A DNA stretch of 64,000 nucleotides from Sphingomonas sp. TZW2008 (GTDB lineage: Bacteria > Pseudomonadota > Alphaproteobacteria > Sphingomonadales > Sphingomonadaceae). Position numbers and translations under genes: made by a program. The notes under the pieces are model-generated. The model was not told the origin of the DNA. It did no database searches and was given only the letters and a program-made list of their open reading frames with translations. The DNA lies in the NCBI RefSeq assembly GCF_002117915.1, contig NZ_BDJB01000014.1, forward strand, positions 124,983 to 188,982. The letters are read 5' to 3'. This document shows positions 17,396 through 26,085 of the stretch, piece after piece (within the stretch, counting starts at the first letter, position 1; every line of letters starts with the position of its first letter).

Positions 17396-17567
17396 AGCTG
17401 CGCGCCGCGTGGAACCCAAGCGTTGGATATCGGCTGCGACAATATATGACTAGAACGACAACGCTAATAAAAAGAAACATCGTCGCTCAAACCCACAATA
17501 ACCAATATATCAAGGCGACTTATAAAGAACCGTATGCATCCAGCTGCCAGACTGCCTGATACACGTT

Positions 17568-18293
17568 TCATTCGTTCGCGTCCCAAGCCGCTTGGTAGTC
17601 ACCTTGTTGGGGCCACCGCGCTTCGAATGGACGCACATGCTCAACTTTCCTTGCAATATAGTACATAGTCGTAAGCCAACGAGTTATGCCTATTTCTCCC
17701 CGCTTGCCTGCCGCACCCGCATCAAAGATTTCCTCGAGCGGTGTTCCATCCATATGCGACAGAAAAACTGCCTCGGCAACGAAGCCATTCGACGGTGCAA
17801 ATATGCGAAAAACCCACTCAGGCGAGAATTGGTAGAAACCGTGGCCCAGCCAATTGTTTGCTGGCGTCATCCCCATGACATGCCCCCCGACGCGCGTCAT
17901 TCGCATTAGATTGGACACCGCAACCGGAACGTTGAAAATGTGTTCTAGCGATCCCCCGTCAATGACAGTATCGAACCTTTCATCGAACTGATCCGGTATC
18001 GGATCATTAAAATCGTGAATGATCGCGGCTTGCTCGAATGTCGAAGCATCTAACGAAATCGTTTCGGACGCGCCAAAGCGCGAAAATAAACGATTATCGG
18101 CGTAGAGATCCTTGCCGCTAGCTTCCTCAAGCGAAATTCCGATGCCACTCGTCCTTATCATTTTATCTGCAAACGGGATATCCCCTTCCGAGAAATGCAG
18201 TCCCTGCCTACCGAGGGTAGCCAACTTCCGGAATGGACCTGTTCTTTTGTGAGCTTCAATCAAAAACTCTAGATTATATCTGTCAATACCCAT
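17568..18293 (-). CDS. SAM-methyltransferase-like protein of unknown substrate
   Basis: A 241-residue protein with a Rossmann-methyltransferase layout. RFDTVIDGGSLEHIFNVPVA marks the post-motif strand and SNLMRMTRVGGHVMGMTPAN follows as the usual helix-strand-loop. A Trp/Phe-rich region (GHGFYQFSPEWVFRIF) replaces the substrate lid. A canonical glycine-rich SAM loop is not obvious at the N-terminus (KLATLGRQGLHFSE occupies that place), so cofactor binding is uncertain. Proteins of this look accompany polysaccharide and glycan clusters. Codon use is AT-rich, like the divergent gene across a 180-base gap and unlike valS. Confidence 0.65.
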   Translation of the reverse strand: MGIDRYNLEFLIEAHKRTGPFRKLATLGRQGLHFSEGDIPFADKMIRTSGIGISLEEASGKDLYADNRLFSRFGASETISLDASTFEQAAIIHDFNDPIPDQFDERFDTVIDGGSLEHIFNVPVAVSNLMRMTRVGGHVMGMTPANNWLGHGFYQFSPEWVFRIFAPSNGFVAEAVFLSHMDGTPLEEIFDAGAAGKRGEIGITRWLTTMYYIARKVEHVRPFEARWPQQGDYQAAWDANE

Positions 18294-18504
18294 CGCTTAC
18301 CACCAATACGAGCAAATCGTGACCATCATAACGGCCTTCCAGTGCGCGTCCAATTAATGTCAAGGTTTATTGTACCCGCCTCAGACGCTACGTAATCTGC
18401 AATGACATCTTGATTTGATACTTCCACGAAAGAAGGGTTGCGGCGGTTCGGATTGCCGACCAGGACCATGTTACATGTGTTCAACGATCGATGTGGAACC
18501 TGCG

Positions 18505-19386
18505 ATGGATATCACCTTCCTACAGACAGCCGATCCATTAAATTACAATGAAATGATGCTTGCAACCAGCCAGACAGTGATACGATTCTGCAAAACCAAT
18601 GCCTGCCGCTATGAAAGTTATACAGGTATCAAAAAAGGTTATTTTTCCTGGCATTCTACGTTCAACCGTTGTTACATGCTGAAGGAGTTAATGGACCGTG
18701 GGTATAAAGGCTGGGCTGTATACCTGGATGCAGACGCCTATATTGCTGACTTATCGTTTGATCTTCATAGCTTTTTGGCAAGCAAGCATAACTTTGCCGC
18801 TATCATGGCAATATCCGATGACAACGAGCGGTCTTGGTGGGACGTTAACGCGGGTGTTGTCATGCTAAATTTTGCTGAGCCGCTTGCCCGTCTCATTGTT
18901 GAGCGATGGCATGCGCTGACTGAGGCGATTCCCGACTCCCGAATGCGGGCAGCCAGAAATTTCTCGCAGGACGGGTTTGACGATCAGATTTTTCTACAGT
19001 CGATTCTGCGTGACGAACCTTCGCTCGAAGAGTCTATCTACAACCCTCCGATTTCACTCATCAACTCTCCCACCGCTACCTTCATTAGACAGTTCTTCCG
19101 CGCAGCGGACAGCAATCTTGAACGCAGGACCGCAAACATCGCGCGCGAAGTACGCCAAATCTTGCAACATCACGACCCCGCAGCCGGCAACTATCGACAA
19201 AACGACGATGCCGAGACTGCTCTGACCCATGCGCTCTACAACGCTATACTTCACCGGCCGGCAGACACCTCGGGACTTCAATCCTTTGTACCGTATCTCC
19301 AACAGTTGGGACTGGTGGACGGCGCGGGCTTCCTTGCGCGTGAACTGGTCAACAGCCGCGAGTTTGCGAGTACCTATGGACGATAG
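18505..19386 (+). CDS. Glycosyltransferase-like protein with C-terminal DUF4214-like domain
   Basis: About 293 residues. The N-terminal ~190 residues resemble GT34/nucleotide-diphospho-sugar transferases: a sugar-nucleotide fold start (DITFLQTADPLNY), the DxD-bearing WAVYLDADAYIADLSFDL (metal/sugar-nucleotide site) and WDVNAGVVMLNFAEP. The C-terminal ~55 residues (ALYNAILHRPADTSGLQSF to FLARELVNSREFAS) match the DUF4214/phycobilisome-linker-like repeat found in secreted and glycan-related proteins. ATG 18505 is chosen because family-like sequence starts there; ATG 18475 is an alternative with an AGGA upstream. No signal peptide is seen. Codon use is AT-rich, suggesting acquisition together with the divergent methyltransferase-like gene. 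Confidence 0.65.
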   Translation: MDITFLQTADPLNYNEMMLATSQTVIRFCKTNACRYESYTGIKKGYFSWHSTFNRCYMLKELMDRGYKGWAVYLDADAYIADLSFDLHSFLASKHNFAAIMAISDDNERSWWDVNAGVVMLNFAEPLARLIVERWHALTEAIPDSRMRAARNFSQDGFDDQIFLQSILRDEPSLEESIYNPPISLINSPTATFIRQFFRAADSNLERRTANIAREVRQILQHHDPAAGNYRQNDDAETALTHALYNAILHRPADTSGLQSFVPYLQQLGLVDGAGFLARELVNSREFASTYGR

Positions 19387-19455
19387 GGTATGATCAGTAT
19401 TCTATTGAATGAATTCCATTTCATACGCTAACTTATCGTCGTATTATTCCACGCT

Positions 19456-21516
19456 TTATCTTTGTTGTGGGGCCGTCCACTTGTCCACCCAACCAATAAC
19501 CTCGCGATACCATTGCCGCGAGTTCTTGGGCTTGAGCACCCAGTGGTTCTCGTTCGGGAACACCAGCAGCCGCGACGGAATCTCGCGCCGCTGGAGCGCG
19601 GTGAACGCCGCCAGCCCCTGCGTATAGGGGATGCGGAAGTCCTTCTCACCGGTGATGACGAGCTGCGGCGTCTTCCACTTGGCGACATGGTTAACCGGGT
19701 TCCACTTCTCGAACGCGGCCGGATCCTCGTAGTACGTCTTGCCGCCGTGCTCCCACTCGTCGAACCACAATTCCTCGGTCTCGTACGCCATGGCGCGCGC
19801 GTCGAAGACGCCGTCGTGCTGGACGATACACTTGAACCGATCAGGCCACTGCCCCTCGATCCAGTTCATCATATAGCCGCCGTAGGAGGCGCCGAGCGCG
19901 CAGGCATTGTCGCCATCGAGCCAGGTGAACTTGGCGGTCGCCGCGGCAAGTCCCTTCTTCAGATCCTCCAGCGGCCAACCGCCCCAATTGTTGCGGATCG
20001 CGTCGGTGAAGGCCTGACCGTAGCCGGTCGAGCCGTGGAAATCGACCGCGACGAGGCCATAGCCGGCGCTCGCGAATACCGCCGGGTTCCAGCGATAGGA
20101 CCAGCTGTTGTTGCTCGATCCCTGCGGCCCGCCGTGGACCATATAGGCGATCGGCACCTTACCCGCGGCATCTGCCGGCTTCACCGCATAGCCCCAGACG
20201 GTGTCGTTGTTCGCCCCAGTGAAACTGAACCGCTCGACCGTCGGCATCGCGATGCCGGCGAGCTTCGCGGCGTTGACGCTGGTGAGCCGCTGCGGCGCGG
20301 CGGTGCCCGCGACGCGGTAGAAATCGGCCGGGGCAATCAGCGAGTCGATCGCCACCACCGGCCCGGTCGGCGTCACCGCCACTGCCGACACATGTCCCTG
20401 CTGCGTCAGCCGCTTGACCTCGCCCGTGGCCGCATCGACGCGGAACAGCGGTGTTTCCTGCGTATCGTCGGCAGTGACGTAGAGGCTGCGCGAATCGGGA
20501 GCCCAGGCGATCGAGCCGACCGAGCGATCCCAGCGCGCCGTCAGCGAGGTGACCTGCCCCGACGCGAGATCGCGCAACGTCAGCACTTGGCGGTCAGCCT
20601 CGTACCCCGGCCGGCGCATCGCGAAATAGGCGAGCTTGCGGCCATCGGGCGACACGGTCGGCAGATTGTCAGTCGCGCCGTTCGCATTGGTCAGCTTGAC
20701 CGGCGCAGCGCTGCCGTCCGCCGGCACCGCGAAAATATCGAGGTTGGTCGAGGTCGCCTCGATCCGCCCCGCCTCGCGCAGCGCGAAGTAGAGCGTGCGG
20801 CCATCGGGGCTCCACGCCACTTCCTCCGCCCCGCCGAACGGCTTGGACGGCGTATCGCCGACGAGCGCGCCGACGACCGCCTTGCCGTTGCCCGGCGCGC
20901 CCGCCGCGGTCAGCGGCAGGACGAAGAGCTGCTGGCGCGTGCCGTCCGCCCACGTATCCCAGTGGCGCACGAACAGCTTGTCATAGGTCCGACCCACGCC
21001 GGCATCGGCACGCTTCTTGATCATCGGCTGCTCGAGGCTCGGCGCACCGGGCAGGCGATCCGCCCACACGACGATCCGGTCACCCGTCGGCGCGACCTTG
21101 AAGCCGTTGAACCCGCCGGCGAAGCTCGTCAGCTTGCGCGGCGTACCGCCAGCGACGGGGACCGACCAGATCGCATCGTCCATCGTGAAATACACCATCG
21201 CGCCGACGATCTGCGGATCGTTCTCATCCTTCTGCGGGTCCGCCAGCAGCTTCTGCGGCGCGGCGCCGCGACGCGACAAGTCGAGGCGCCACAGATCGAA
21301 GCGGCCACGATCGGCGTCGATGTCGGTCTCGCGCTGCGCCCACACCATCCAGCGCCCGTCCTTCGAGACGGTCGGCGCGCCGATGCGGCTTAGCATCGTG
21401 ACGTCCTCGATCGTCAGTGGGCGACCGGCCGTCTGCGGTGCAGTGACACCCGTCGTTTGAGCGGCAAGCGGGGCGGCGGCGAGCGCGATCAGGCTCGCGT
21501 AAAGGAGCATTCTCAT
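19456..21516 (-). CDS. S9-family (acylaminoacyl/dipeptidyl) peptidase, secreted
   Basis: A prolyl-oligopeptidase-family serine peptidase of 686 residues. A signal peptide (MRMLLYASLIALAAAPLAAQ) sends it to the periplasm. Residues ~40-400 form a beta-propeller with repeated WSPDG/VSPDGRKLAY units. The C-terminal ~250 residues are the alpha/beta-hydrolase domain, with oxyanion region YMVHGGPQGSS, nucleophile GASYGGYMMN, Asp in TGEKDFRIPY and His in FPNENHWV. It probably trims peptides from imported protein. It lies between the AT-rich patch and the popZ-like gene, with 67 bases to the latter, and could share its transcript. Confidence 0.93.
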   Translation of the reverse strand: MRMLLYASLIALAAAPLAAQTTGVTAPQTAGRPLTIEDVTMLSRIGAPTVSKDGRWMVWAQRETDIDADRGRFDLWRLDLSRRGAAPQKLLADPQKDENDPQIVGAMVYFTMDDAIWSVPVAGGTPRKLTSFAGGFNGFKVAPTGDRIVVWADRLPGAPSLEQPMIKKRADAGVGRTYDKLFVRHWDTWADGTRQQLFVLPLTAAGAPGNGKAVVGALVGDTPSKPFGGAEEVAWSPDGRTLYFALREAGRIEATSTNLDIFAVPADGSAAPVKLTNANGATDNLPTVSPDGRKLAYFAMRRPGYEADRQVLTLRDLASGQVTSLTARWDRSVGSIAWAPDSRSLYVTADDTQETPLFRVDAATGEVKRLTQQGHVSAVAVTPTGPVVAIDSLIAPADFYRVAGTAAPQRLTSVNAAKLAGIAMPTVERFSFTGANNDTVWGYAVKPADAAGKVPIAYMVHGGPQGSSNNSWSYRWNPAVFASAGYGLVAVDFHGSTGYGQAFTDAIRNNWGGWPLEDLKKGLAAATAKFTWLDGDNACALGASYGGYMMNWIEGQWPDRFKCIVQHDGVFDARAMAYETEELWFDEWEHGGKTYYEDPAAFEKWNPVNHVAKWKTPQLVITGEKDFRIPYTQGLAAFTALQRREIPSRLLVFPNENHWVLKPKNSRQWYREVIGWVDKWTAPQQR

Positions 21517-21583
21517 GGCGCGCGACTAGAGCAGATCGTATCGGACGCGACAATCGCCGATCGCCGCGCGGACGCGCCGGAGC

Positions 21584-22099
21584 TTACTGACCGCGCGTGA
21601 TCTTGGTGATCTCGCGTGCGACCAACGTTTCGACCAGCGACGGCAGGTTCGCGTCGAGCCACTCGCGCAGCATCGGGCGAAGCATCTCGCGCACCAGACC
21701 CTCGAGCGTGCCATCGCTCGGCGCCTCGGGCTTCACCAGCAGGCGGGAGAGCGAATCAAGCGTGCTACGCGTCGCCTGCGCGGTCTGTTCCGACACGATC
21801 GTCGGCTCGGGAGTCGCGGCAGTGGCAGACGAAGGCAACGGCGCCTCGCGCAGTGCCGGTTCGCGCGTCGGCGAAGCGGCGGCACGCGGTGCAGTGCGCG
21901 CGGTGGGCGGGCTCGGCGGCATAGGATCGCTCAGCTCGAGCACCTCCTCCGCCTCGTCGTCGACAGCATGGAGCGCGGCCCCGCGCGGCGGCGCCTGGCG
22001 CCGCGGGCGCGTGGGCCGATCGTCGCCGTCCTCGGCGATGATGCGTTTGATCGAGGACAGGATGTCCTCCATCGACGGCTCGGCGCTGACATCCCCCAT
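21584..22099 (-). CDS. popZ: PopZ-like polar organizing protein (DUF2497)
   Basis: A 171-residue protein with the bipartite layout of PopZ. The N-terminal helix is SAEPSMEDILSSIKRIIAED, the central region (about residues 28-110) is disordered and rich in Pro, Ala, Glu and Arg, and the C-terminal oligomerisation helices read LEGLVREMLRPMLREWLD and LPSLVETLVAREITKI. In Caulobacter PopZ condenses at the pole and anchors ParB and signalling proteins. The central region here is of PopZ type but the cellular role in this organism is inferred. The order pcm-like, tolC, popZ is the one common in alphaproteobacteria. Confidence 0.85.
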   Translation of the reverse strand: MGDVSAEPSMEDILSSIKRIIAEDGDDRPTRPRRQAPPRGAALHAVDDEAEEVLELSDPMPPSPPTARTAPRAAASPTREPALREAPLPSSATAATPEPTIVSEQTAQATRSTLDSLSRLLVKPEAPSDGTLEGLVREMLRPMLREWLDANLPSLVETLVAREITKITRGQ

Positions 22100-22138
22100 G
22101 CGCGCAATCCACCCCAGGTCCCGCGAAGCCGCTGACGA

Positions 22139-23644
22139 TCAGCGGTTCGGTGCGTTCTCACCTGTCGTCAACGCCGGCGTCCTGTCAACATCGCTCTTCA
22201 GCGCCGGGTCGAGCGGGCGGGTGACGGTGGCGTTCTGCGCCGGGATGTTGCGCGTGCCGGGCGCTTCCGCCTGCGGCTGCGGGCCGTCGCGGAAGTCGGA
22301 GATACTGCGGCGGACCTGCCCGTAGTTTACCGTCGGATCGTACAGCGGGCCTCCGTCGAGCCCGAGGTCGCGCGCCTCCGCTTCGCCCATCGCGGCGAGC
22401 AGGGCGAAGCCAGCGACATAGGCGTCGCGCCGCGCGGTAACGAGCGTCACCTGGCTGTTAAGCAGCTCCTGCTCAGCGTTTAGGATGTCGAGGATAGTGC
22501 GGTTGCCGACGCTGTTCTCGGCGCGCACGCCTTCGAGGCTGAGCTTGTTCGCGTTGACGGCGGTTTCGGCCGAGGCGATCACCTCGAGCGAGGAGCGCCA
22601 GATCGCATAGGCCGAACGGGCCGAGGCGATCACCTGCCGCTCGGTCGCGGTCGCGTTCTCGATCGCCTGCCCGCGCAGCGCGCGCGCCTGGCGGATCTGC
22701 GCCGAGACGCGCCCGCCCTGAAAGATCGGCAGCTGCAGCTGCAGCCCAAGGGTGGTCGCCGCACCAGACTGGACGGTGGTGAACCCCTGCCCCGCACCGA
22801 GCGACCCGAGAAAGTTGTTGTACTGCTCGCCAACCGTCACGCCCACCTGCGGCAATCGACCGGCCTGCGCCACGCGCACGTCATAGGCAGTGGCGTCGCG
22901 CGTCTTCTGCGCGGCGAGCAGCGCAGGGTTGTTCTGGAGCGCCACATCGACCGCCGCGTCGGGCGAGTTGGGCAGATTGGGCAGCGGCGGCGGCGGCTCG
23001 AGCACGCCCGGCGCCTGGCCGACGAGGCGCACGTAATTCTCGCGGCTCGAGACGAGGTTCGCCTGCGCCGATTGCAATTGCGCGCGCGCCAAGCTCAGCC
23101 GCGCTTCGGACTGGGCGACGTCGGTGCGCGTCAGATCGCCGACCTGGAACCGGTCGCGGCTGGCGCGCAAATTGGTGTCGAGCACGCGCACGTTCTGCGT
23201 GTTGAGGCCGACGATCGCCTCGTCGCGCAGCACGTTGTTATAGGCCGCGACGACATCGGTGAACGTCGTCGCCTCGGTGCTGCGCAGCCCCGCCTGTCCC
23301 GCCTCGACCCGCGTCTCCGCGGCGCGTACCGAATTCTTCACCGCCCCGCCCTGGTAGACGGGGACGGTCACGCCGGCGAACGCGGTCAGCTGGCGCGCCG
23401 GGTTGGTCAGCGAATTGCCGGTCTGCAGAAAATTCTCGTTGTAGCCCGCGTTCGTGCCGAGCGTCGGGATGCCGGCGGCGCGTGCGATCGGCACCGTTTC
23501 GTCGGTCGCGCGCTGCTGCGCGCGGCTGCCGGTCAGCGTCGGGTTCTCGCGATAGGCGCGCGCGAGCGCCTCGCGCAGCGTGTCGGCGGCCGCGGGCGTT
23601 GCGGCGAGCGAGAGCAGGGCAGCAAGGGGGACGGCGCGCTTCAT
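22139..23644 (-). CDS. tolC: TolC-family outer membrane channel protein
   Basis: The outer-membrane exit duct for type I secretion and efflux pumps, 501 residues. It has a signal peptide (MKRAVPLAALLSLAATPAAA) and two homologous coiled-coil repeats, visible as DTLREALARAYRENPTL with YNNVLRDEAIVGLNTQNVRV, and later DAAVDVALQNNPALLAAQ with YAIWRSSLEVIASAETAV. The pattern QLPIFQGGRVSAQIRQA is a TolC strand-helix junction. A Pro/Asn-rich tail of about 60 residues follows the fold. It lies 54 bases after the pcm-like gene and 39 before the popZ-like gene, all leftward, so co-transcription is likely. Confidence 0.93.
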   Translation of the reverse strand: MKRAVPLAALLSLAATPAAADTLREALARAYRENPTLTGSRAQQRATDETVPIARAAGIPTLGTNAGYNENFLQTGNSLTNPARQLTAFAGVTVPVYQGGAVKNSVRAAETRVEAGQAGLRSTEATTFTDVVAAYNNVLRDEAIVGLNTQNVRVLDTNLRASRDRFQVGDLTRTDVAQSEARLSLARAQLQSAQANLVSSRENYVRLVGQAPGVLEPPPPLPNLPNSPDAAVDVALQNNPALLAAQKTRDATAYDVRVAQAGRLPQVGVTVGEQYNNFLGSLGAGQGFTTVQSGAATTLGLQLQLPIFQGGRVSAQIRQARALRGQAIENATATERQVIASARSAYAIWRSSLEVIASAETAVNANKLSLEGVRAENSVGNRTILDILNAEQELLNSQVTLVTARRDAYVAGFALLAAMGEAEARDLGLDGGPLYDPTVNYGQVRRSISDFRDGPQPQAEAPGTRNIPAQNATVTRPLDPALKSDVDRTPALTTGENAPNR

Positions 23645-23698
23645 CTTGGTCCTTACGCGGGCAGGCGAGGAGGGATCGACGTCAACCGAAAATCGACG

Positions 23699-24367
23699 TC
23701 AGAAGGTGAATTTGGGCGGAGTGGCGAAGCCGGGCAGGATCGCGCAATCGATGTCGGCAAAGTCGATCATCGCGAAACCGCCCTCGCTGCGGCGCCCGGC
23801 GGCGAGCCGCGTCACGCCGCGCTCGACCAGCCCACCGACGATCCGGCCTCCCGGCACGACCTGCGTTACCAGCGTCGACGGAATCTCCTCGACCGCGCCG
23901 TCGATGATGAGCACGTCGTACGGGCCGTCCGCAGCATGGCCGCGCTCAAGCGGCGCCTCGATCAGGGTGACGCGGTGCTCCCCCGCCAGCGTTCGCCGCG
24001 CGACCGCGACCAGTGCGGGATCGACCTCGACCGCCACGACGTGTGCGACGAGCCGCGCCAGCACTGCGGCGGTGTAGCCGCTTGCCGCCCCGATCAGCAG
24101 CACGCGATCGCCGGGCTGCAGCCGCGCTTCGGTGAGCAGCCGGCCGGTCGCGATCGGCAGATTGGCCGTCCGCCCCTGCCCCAGCGGCAACAGCGCGTCG
24201 CGATAGGCGACGCTCGCCTGCGCCTCGGGCACGAACCGCTCGCGCGGCACGTCCGCCATCGCGGCGATCACGCGCGGATCTGACACTGCATTGGGGCGCA
24301 ACTGGCTGGCAACCATCGCGATGCGCATCGCAGCGAAATCTTCGGGGCGTTCGATCGTCGTCGTCAT
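23699..24367 (-). CDS. Protein-L-isoaspartate O-methyltransferase family protein
   Basis: A 222-residue SAM-dependent enzyme of the PIMT family, which methylates isoaspartyl residues in aged proteins. Family landmarks are MVASQLRPNAVSDPRVIAAM, VPRERFVPEAQASVAYRDA, LPLGQGRTANLPIATGRLL and the SAM loop VLLIGAASGYTAAVLARL. The usual DGSG-type loop is altered (LLIGAASGYT rather than LEIGTGSGYQ), as in the alphaproteobacterial copy upstream of tolC; activity on isoaspartate is therefore less certain than membership. It heads the leftward set pcm-like, tolC, popZ. Confidence 0.85.
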   Translation of the reverse strand: MTTTIERPEDFAAMRIAMVASQLRPNAVSDPRVIAAMADVPRERFVPEAQASVAYRDALLPLGQGRTANLPIATGRLLTEARLQPGDRVLLIGAASGYTAAVLARLVAHVVAVEVDPALVAVARRTLAGEHRVTLIEAPLERGHAADGPYDVLIIDGAVEEIPSTLVTQVVPGGRIVGGLVERGVTRLAAGRRSEGGFAMIDFADIDCAILPGFATPPKFTF

Positions 24368-24460
24368 CGGTTCACCTGTCGCACAGCTGTTTTATCATGG
24401 CAATACACGTCGTCGGAGGGCGTGCTTTATCGCGGCGGCAGCGTTGCGCCAATGGCGCGC

Positions 24461-24489
24461 TTGACAGCGAAGCGCGCGCGCCGCATCAG
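24461..24489 (+). promoter_or_regulatory. Possible promoter of the tRNA-Cys gene
   Basis: A consensus TTGACA lies at 24461-24466, and after 17 bases a weak -10 (CATCAG, 24484-24489) follows, placing the start about 13 bases before the mature tRNA. The -35 is exact; the -10 is not. Confidence 0.4.
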
Positions 24490-24509
24490 CCCGCCCTCGC
24501 TCGCATCGA

Positions 24510-24583
24510 GGCCCGATGGCGGAGTGGTGACGCAGAGGACTGCAAATCCTTGCACCCGGGTTCGATTCCCGGTCGGGCCTCCA
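24510..24583 (+). tRNA. tRNA-Cys (anticodon GCA)
   Basis: A 74-base cloverleaf: acceptor GGCCCGA (24510-24516) pairs with TCGGGCC (24573-24579). The anticodon loop CTGCAAA places GCA at 24542-24544, and the T arm is CCGGGTTCGATTCCCGG. The 3' CCA is encoded (24581-24583). It is isolated, with the next tRNA about 1 kb away on the other strand. Confidence 0.97.
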
Positions 24584-24709
24584 TTCTCTTACCAGGCACG
24601 ATTAACGACGCTTTGTGGTCGAAGTCGCCCGTTGATTACGGGTGGATGATCCGCCGGGACAATCGATGTTATTCCGCGCAGGGCGCTTCCGCCGCGATCG
24701 CGTGCCATG

Positions 24710-25300
24710 TCAATACGGCGGGTCGCGCCGGATACGCTGCGCGCAGGCCGCCTCGGTCCACCACGCGAGATCGTCGGCGAAGCGCGGAAAGGCACGAGCC
24801 AGCGACGCGCCGCCCTCGCCGGCGGGCTTGCCGTCCGCGTCAAAGACATGGCCAATCCCGCCGACCGCGAGCGCGCTCGATATCACCACCATACCCATCT
24901 CTGACAGCGTGCCGTGCCACTGCAACCCGGCCCGCGCGCCGGCGAACCGGCCCGCCGAGTAGCTGGCGATCGCGGCAGGGCGCCAGAACCACTCTTCCAG
25001 AAAGTGATCGGTTAGATTCTTGAGCCCCGGCTGGACGCCCCAATTGTACTCGCCGGCGACGAAGACGAACGCGTCGGCCGCCTTGATCTTGCCCGCCAGT
25101 GCCTCAAGTTTCGCCGGCGCGTCGCCGCTGGGATACTCCTTGTACATGCGGTCGAGCAGCGGCAGGTCTATTGCCTTCGCGTCGATCAGTTCCGCGTTTG
25201 CCCCGCGCGCGGCGAACGCGTCGACCAGCCACCGGGCGAGCTTGATCCCCTGCCGATCGGATCGATACGAGCCGTAGAAGATCAGGATGTTGTCGCTCAT
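24710..25300 (-). CDS. NADPH-dependent FMN reductase
   Basis: A flavodoxin-fold oxidoreductase of 196 residues that reduces FMN, quinones or azo compounds with NAD(P)H. The flavin phosphate loop is [20 protein letters not shown] near the N-terminus. [19 protein letters not shown] is the family's flavin-contacting block (usually PEYNxxxPxxLKN), and the sugar-binding helix region follows. The ATG at 25300 puts the first strand at the expected place; the frame further upstream is not protein-like. It stands alone between tRNA-Cys and tRNA-Arg. The physiological acceptor is unknown. Confidence 0.9.
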   Translation of the reverse strand: MSDNILIFYGSYRSDRQGIKLARWLVDAFAARGANAELIDAKAIDLPLLDRMYKEYPSGDAPAKLEALAGKIKAADAFVFVAGEYNWGVQPGLKNLTDHFLEEWFWRPAAIASYSAGRFAGARAGLQWHGTLSEMGMVVISSALAVGGIGHVFDADGKPAGEGGASLARAFPRFADDLAWWTEAACAQRIRRDPPY

Positions 25301-25545
25301 CGAACCTCGCGATTGGATTGACGTGGTGCAACGCCGGCATGGCGCAACGGGCAAAATTCTACCGATCAATCCCGCACGGCCAAGCCCACCTCACGCGCAC
25401 CGCGGTGGCAGCGTCGTGATAGCTACCGCCGGTAGTTGCAGCGAGGTTTCGGTGAAGCCGTACATGCCGCGCGCAGCCGCGCAAGACACGCGCACGCACG
25501 GCCGCAACGTACCGCGGCCCGGGCCTCATGCGATTATACGAAACT

Positions 25546-25622
<77 letters not shown>

Positions 25623-25678
25623 GTGGCGCTTCGCCTAGCAGGCGCGATGCGTGCGCGCCAGCCGGTTTTCGGGCAGCG

Positions 25679-26050
25679 TCACTTGGCGAGCGTCACCGGC
25701 TGGAATGGCGCGAGGCCGCAGCTTGGCCCCGCCATCACCGGCGTCGTCTGCAGCACGGTGATGATATCCTGCGCGCAGAGCTGGCTTAACGACGTCGCGT
25801 AACTGAAGCGCCGCTCGAAGCCGAGCTGCGGGCAGCCGCGGTCGAGCGTGACGCGATAGTAGCGATTGCCGTTCATCCGGAAATCGATGATCCGGTCGCT
25901 GCGCACCAGGCTCTCGCGGATGCTGCGGATCGGGATGCAGTTCTGCGGCTTGCCGACAGGCGTCGCCGCGGGGATCGCGTTACGATCCCGCGCGGCACCG
26001 GGTGCGGCGATGATCGCGACGGCGATCGCGAGAGGGAACAGCATACGCAT
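25679..26050 (-). CDS. Small secreted protein of unknown function (DUF6491-like)
   Basis: A 123-residue protein with a signal peptide ([20 protein letters not shown]). The mature part has four cysteines ([30 protein letters not shown]) and blocks [10 protein letters not shown] and [12 protein letters not shown] that resemble the DUF6491 family. The ATG at 26050 is preceded by AAGGAG nine bases upstream. No enzymatic motif is seen. It is leftward, between dnaJ and tRNA-Arg, and is probably a monocistronic gene. Confidence 0.75.
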   Translation of the reverse strand: MRMLFPLAIAVAIIAAPGAARDRNAIPAATPVGKPQNCIPIRSIRESLVRSDRIIDFRMNGNRYYRVTLDRGCPQLGFERRFSYATSLSQLCAQDIITVLQTTPVMAGPSCGLAPFQPVTLAK

Positions 26051-26085
26051 CGGTCCAACTCCTTCGCGCCCTACCCTGATCGACG

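Larger units (their letters stand above)
17430..19455. other. AT-rich patch with two surface-modification-type genes
   Basis: Base composition falls visibly from the surrounding GC-rich sequence: A/T-rich runs occur in the intergenic parts (17440-17567, 18294-18474, 19387-19455) and codons end in A or T far more often than in neighbours. It contains one leftward and one rightward gene and no integrase, transposase, direct repeat or tRNA that I can see. I infer horizontal acquisition. Confidence 0.7.

Noticed and set aside
24584..25545. Possible integrated element between the two tRNA genes
   Set aside because: No integrase, no duplicated tRNA end and normal base composition; only a flavin reductase is present.
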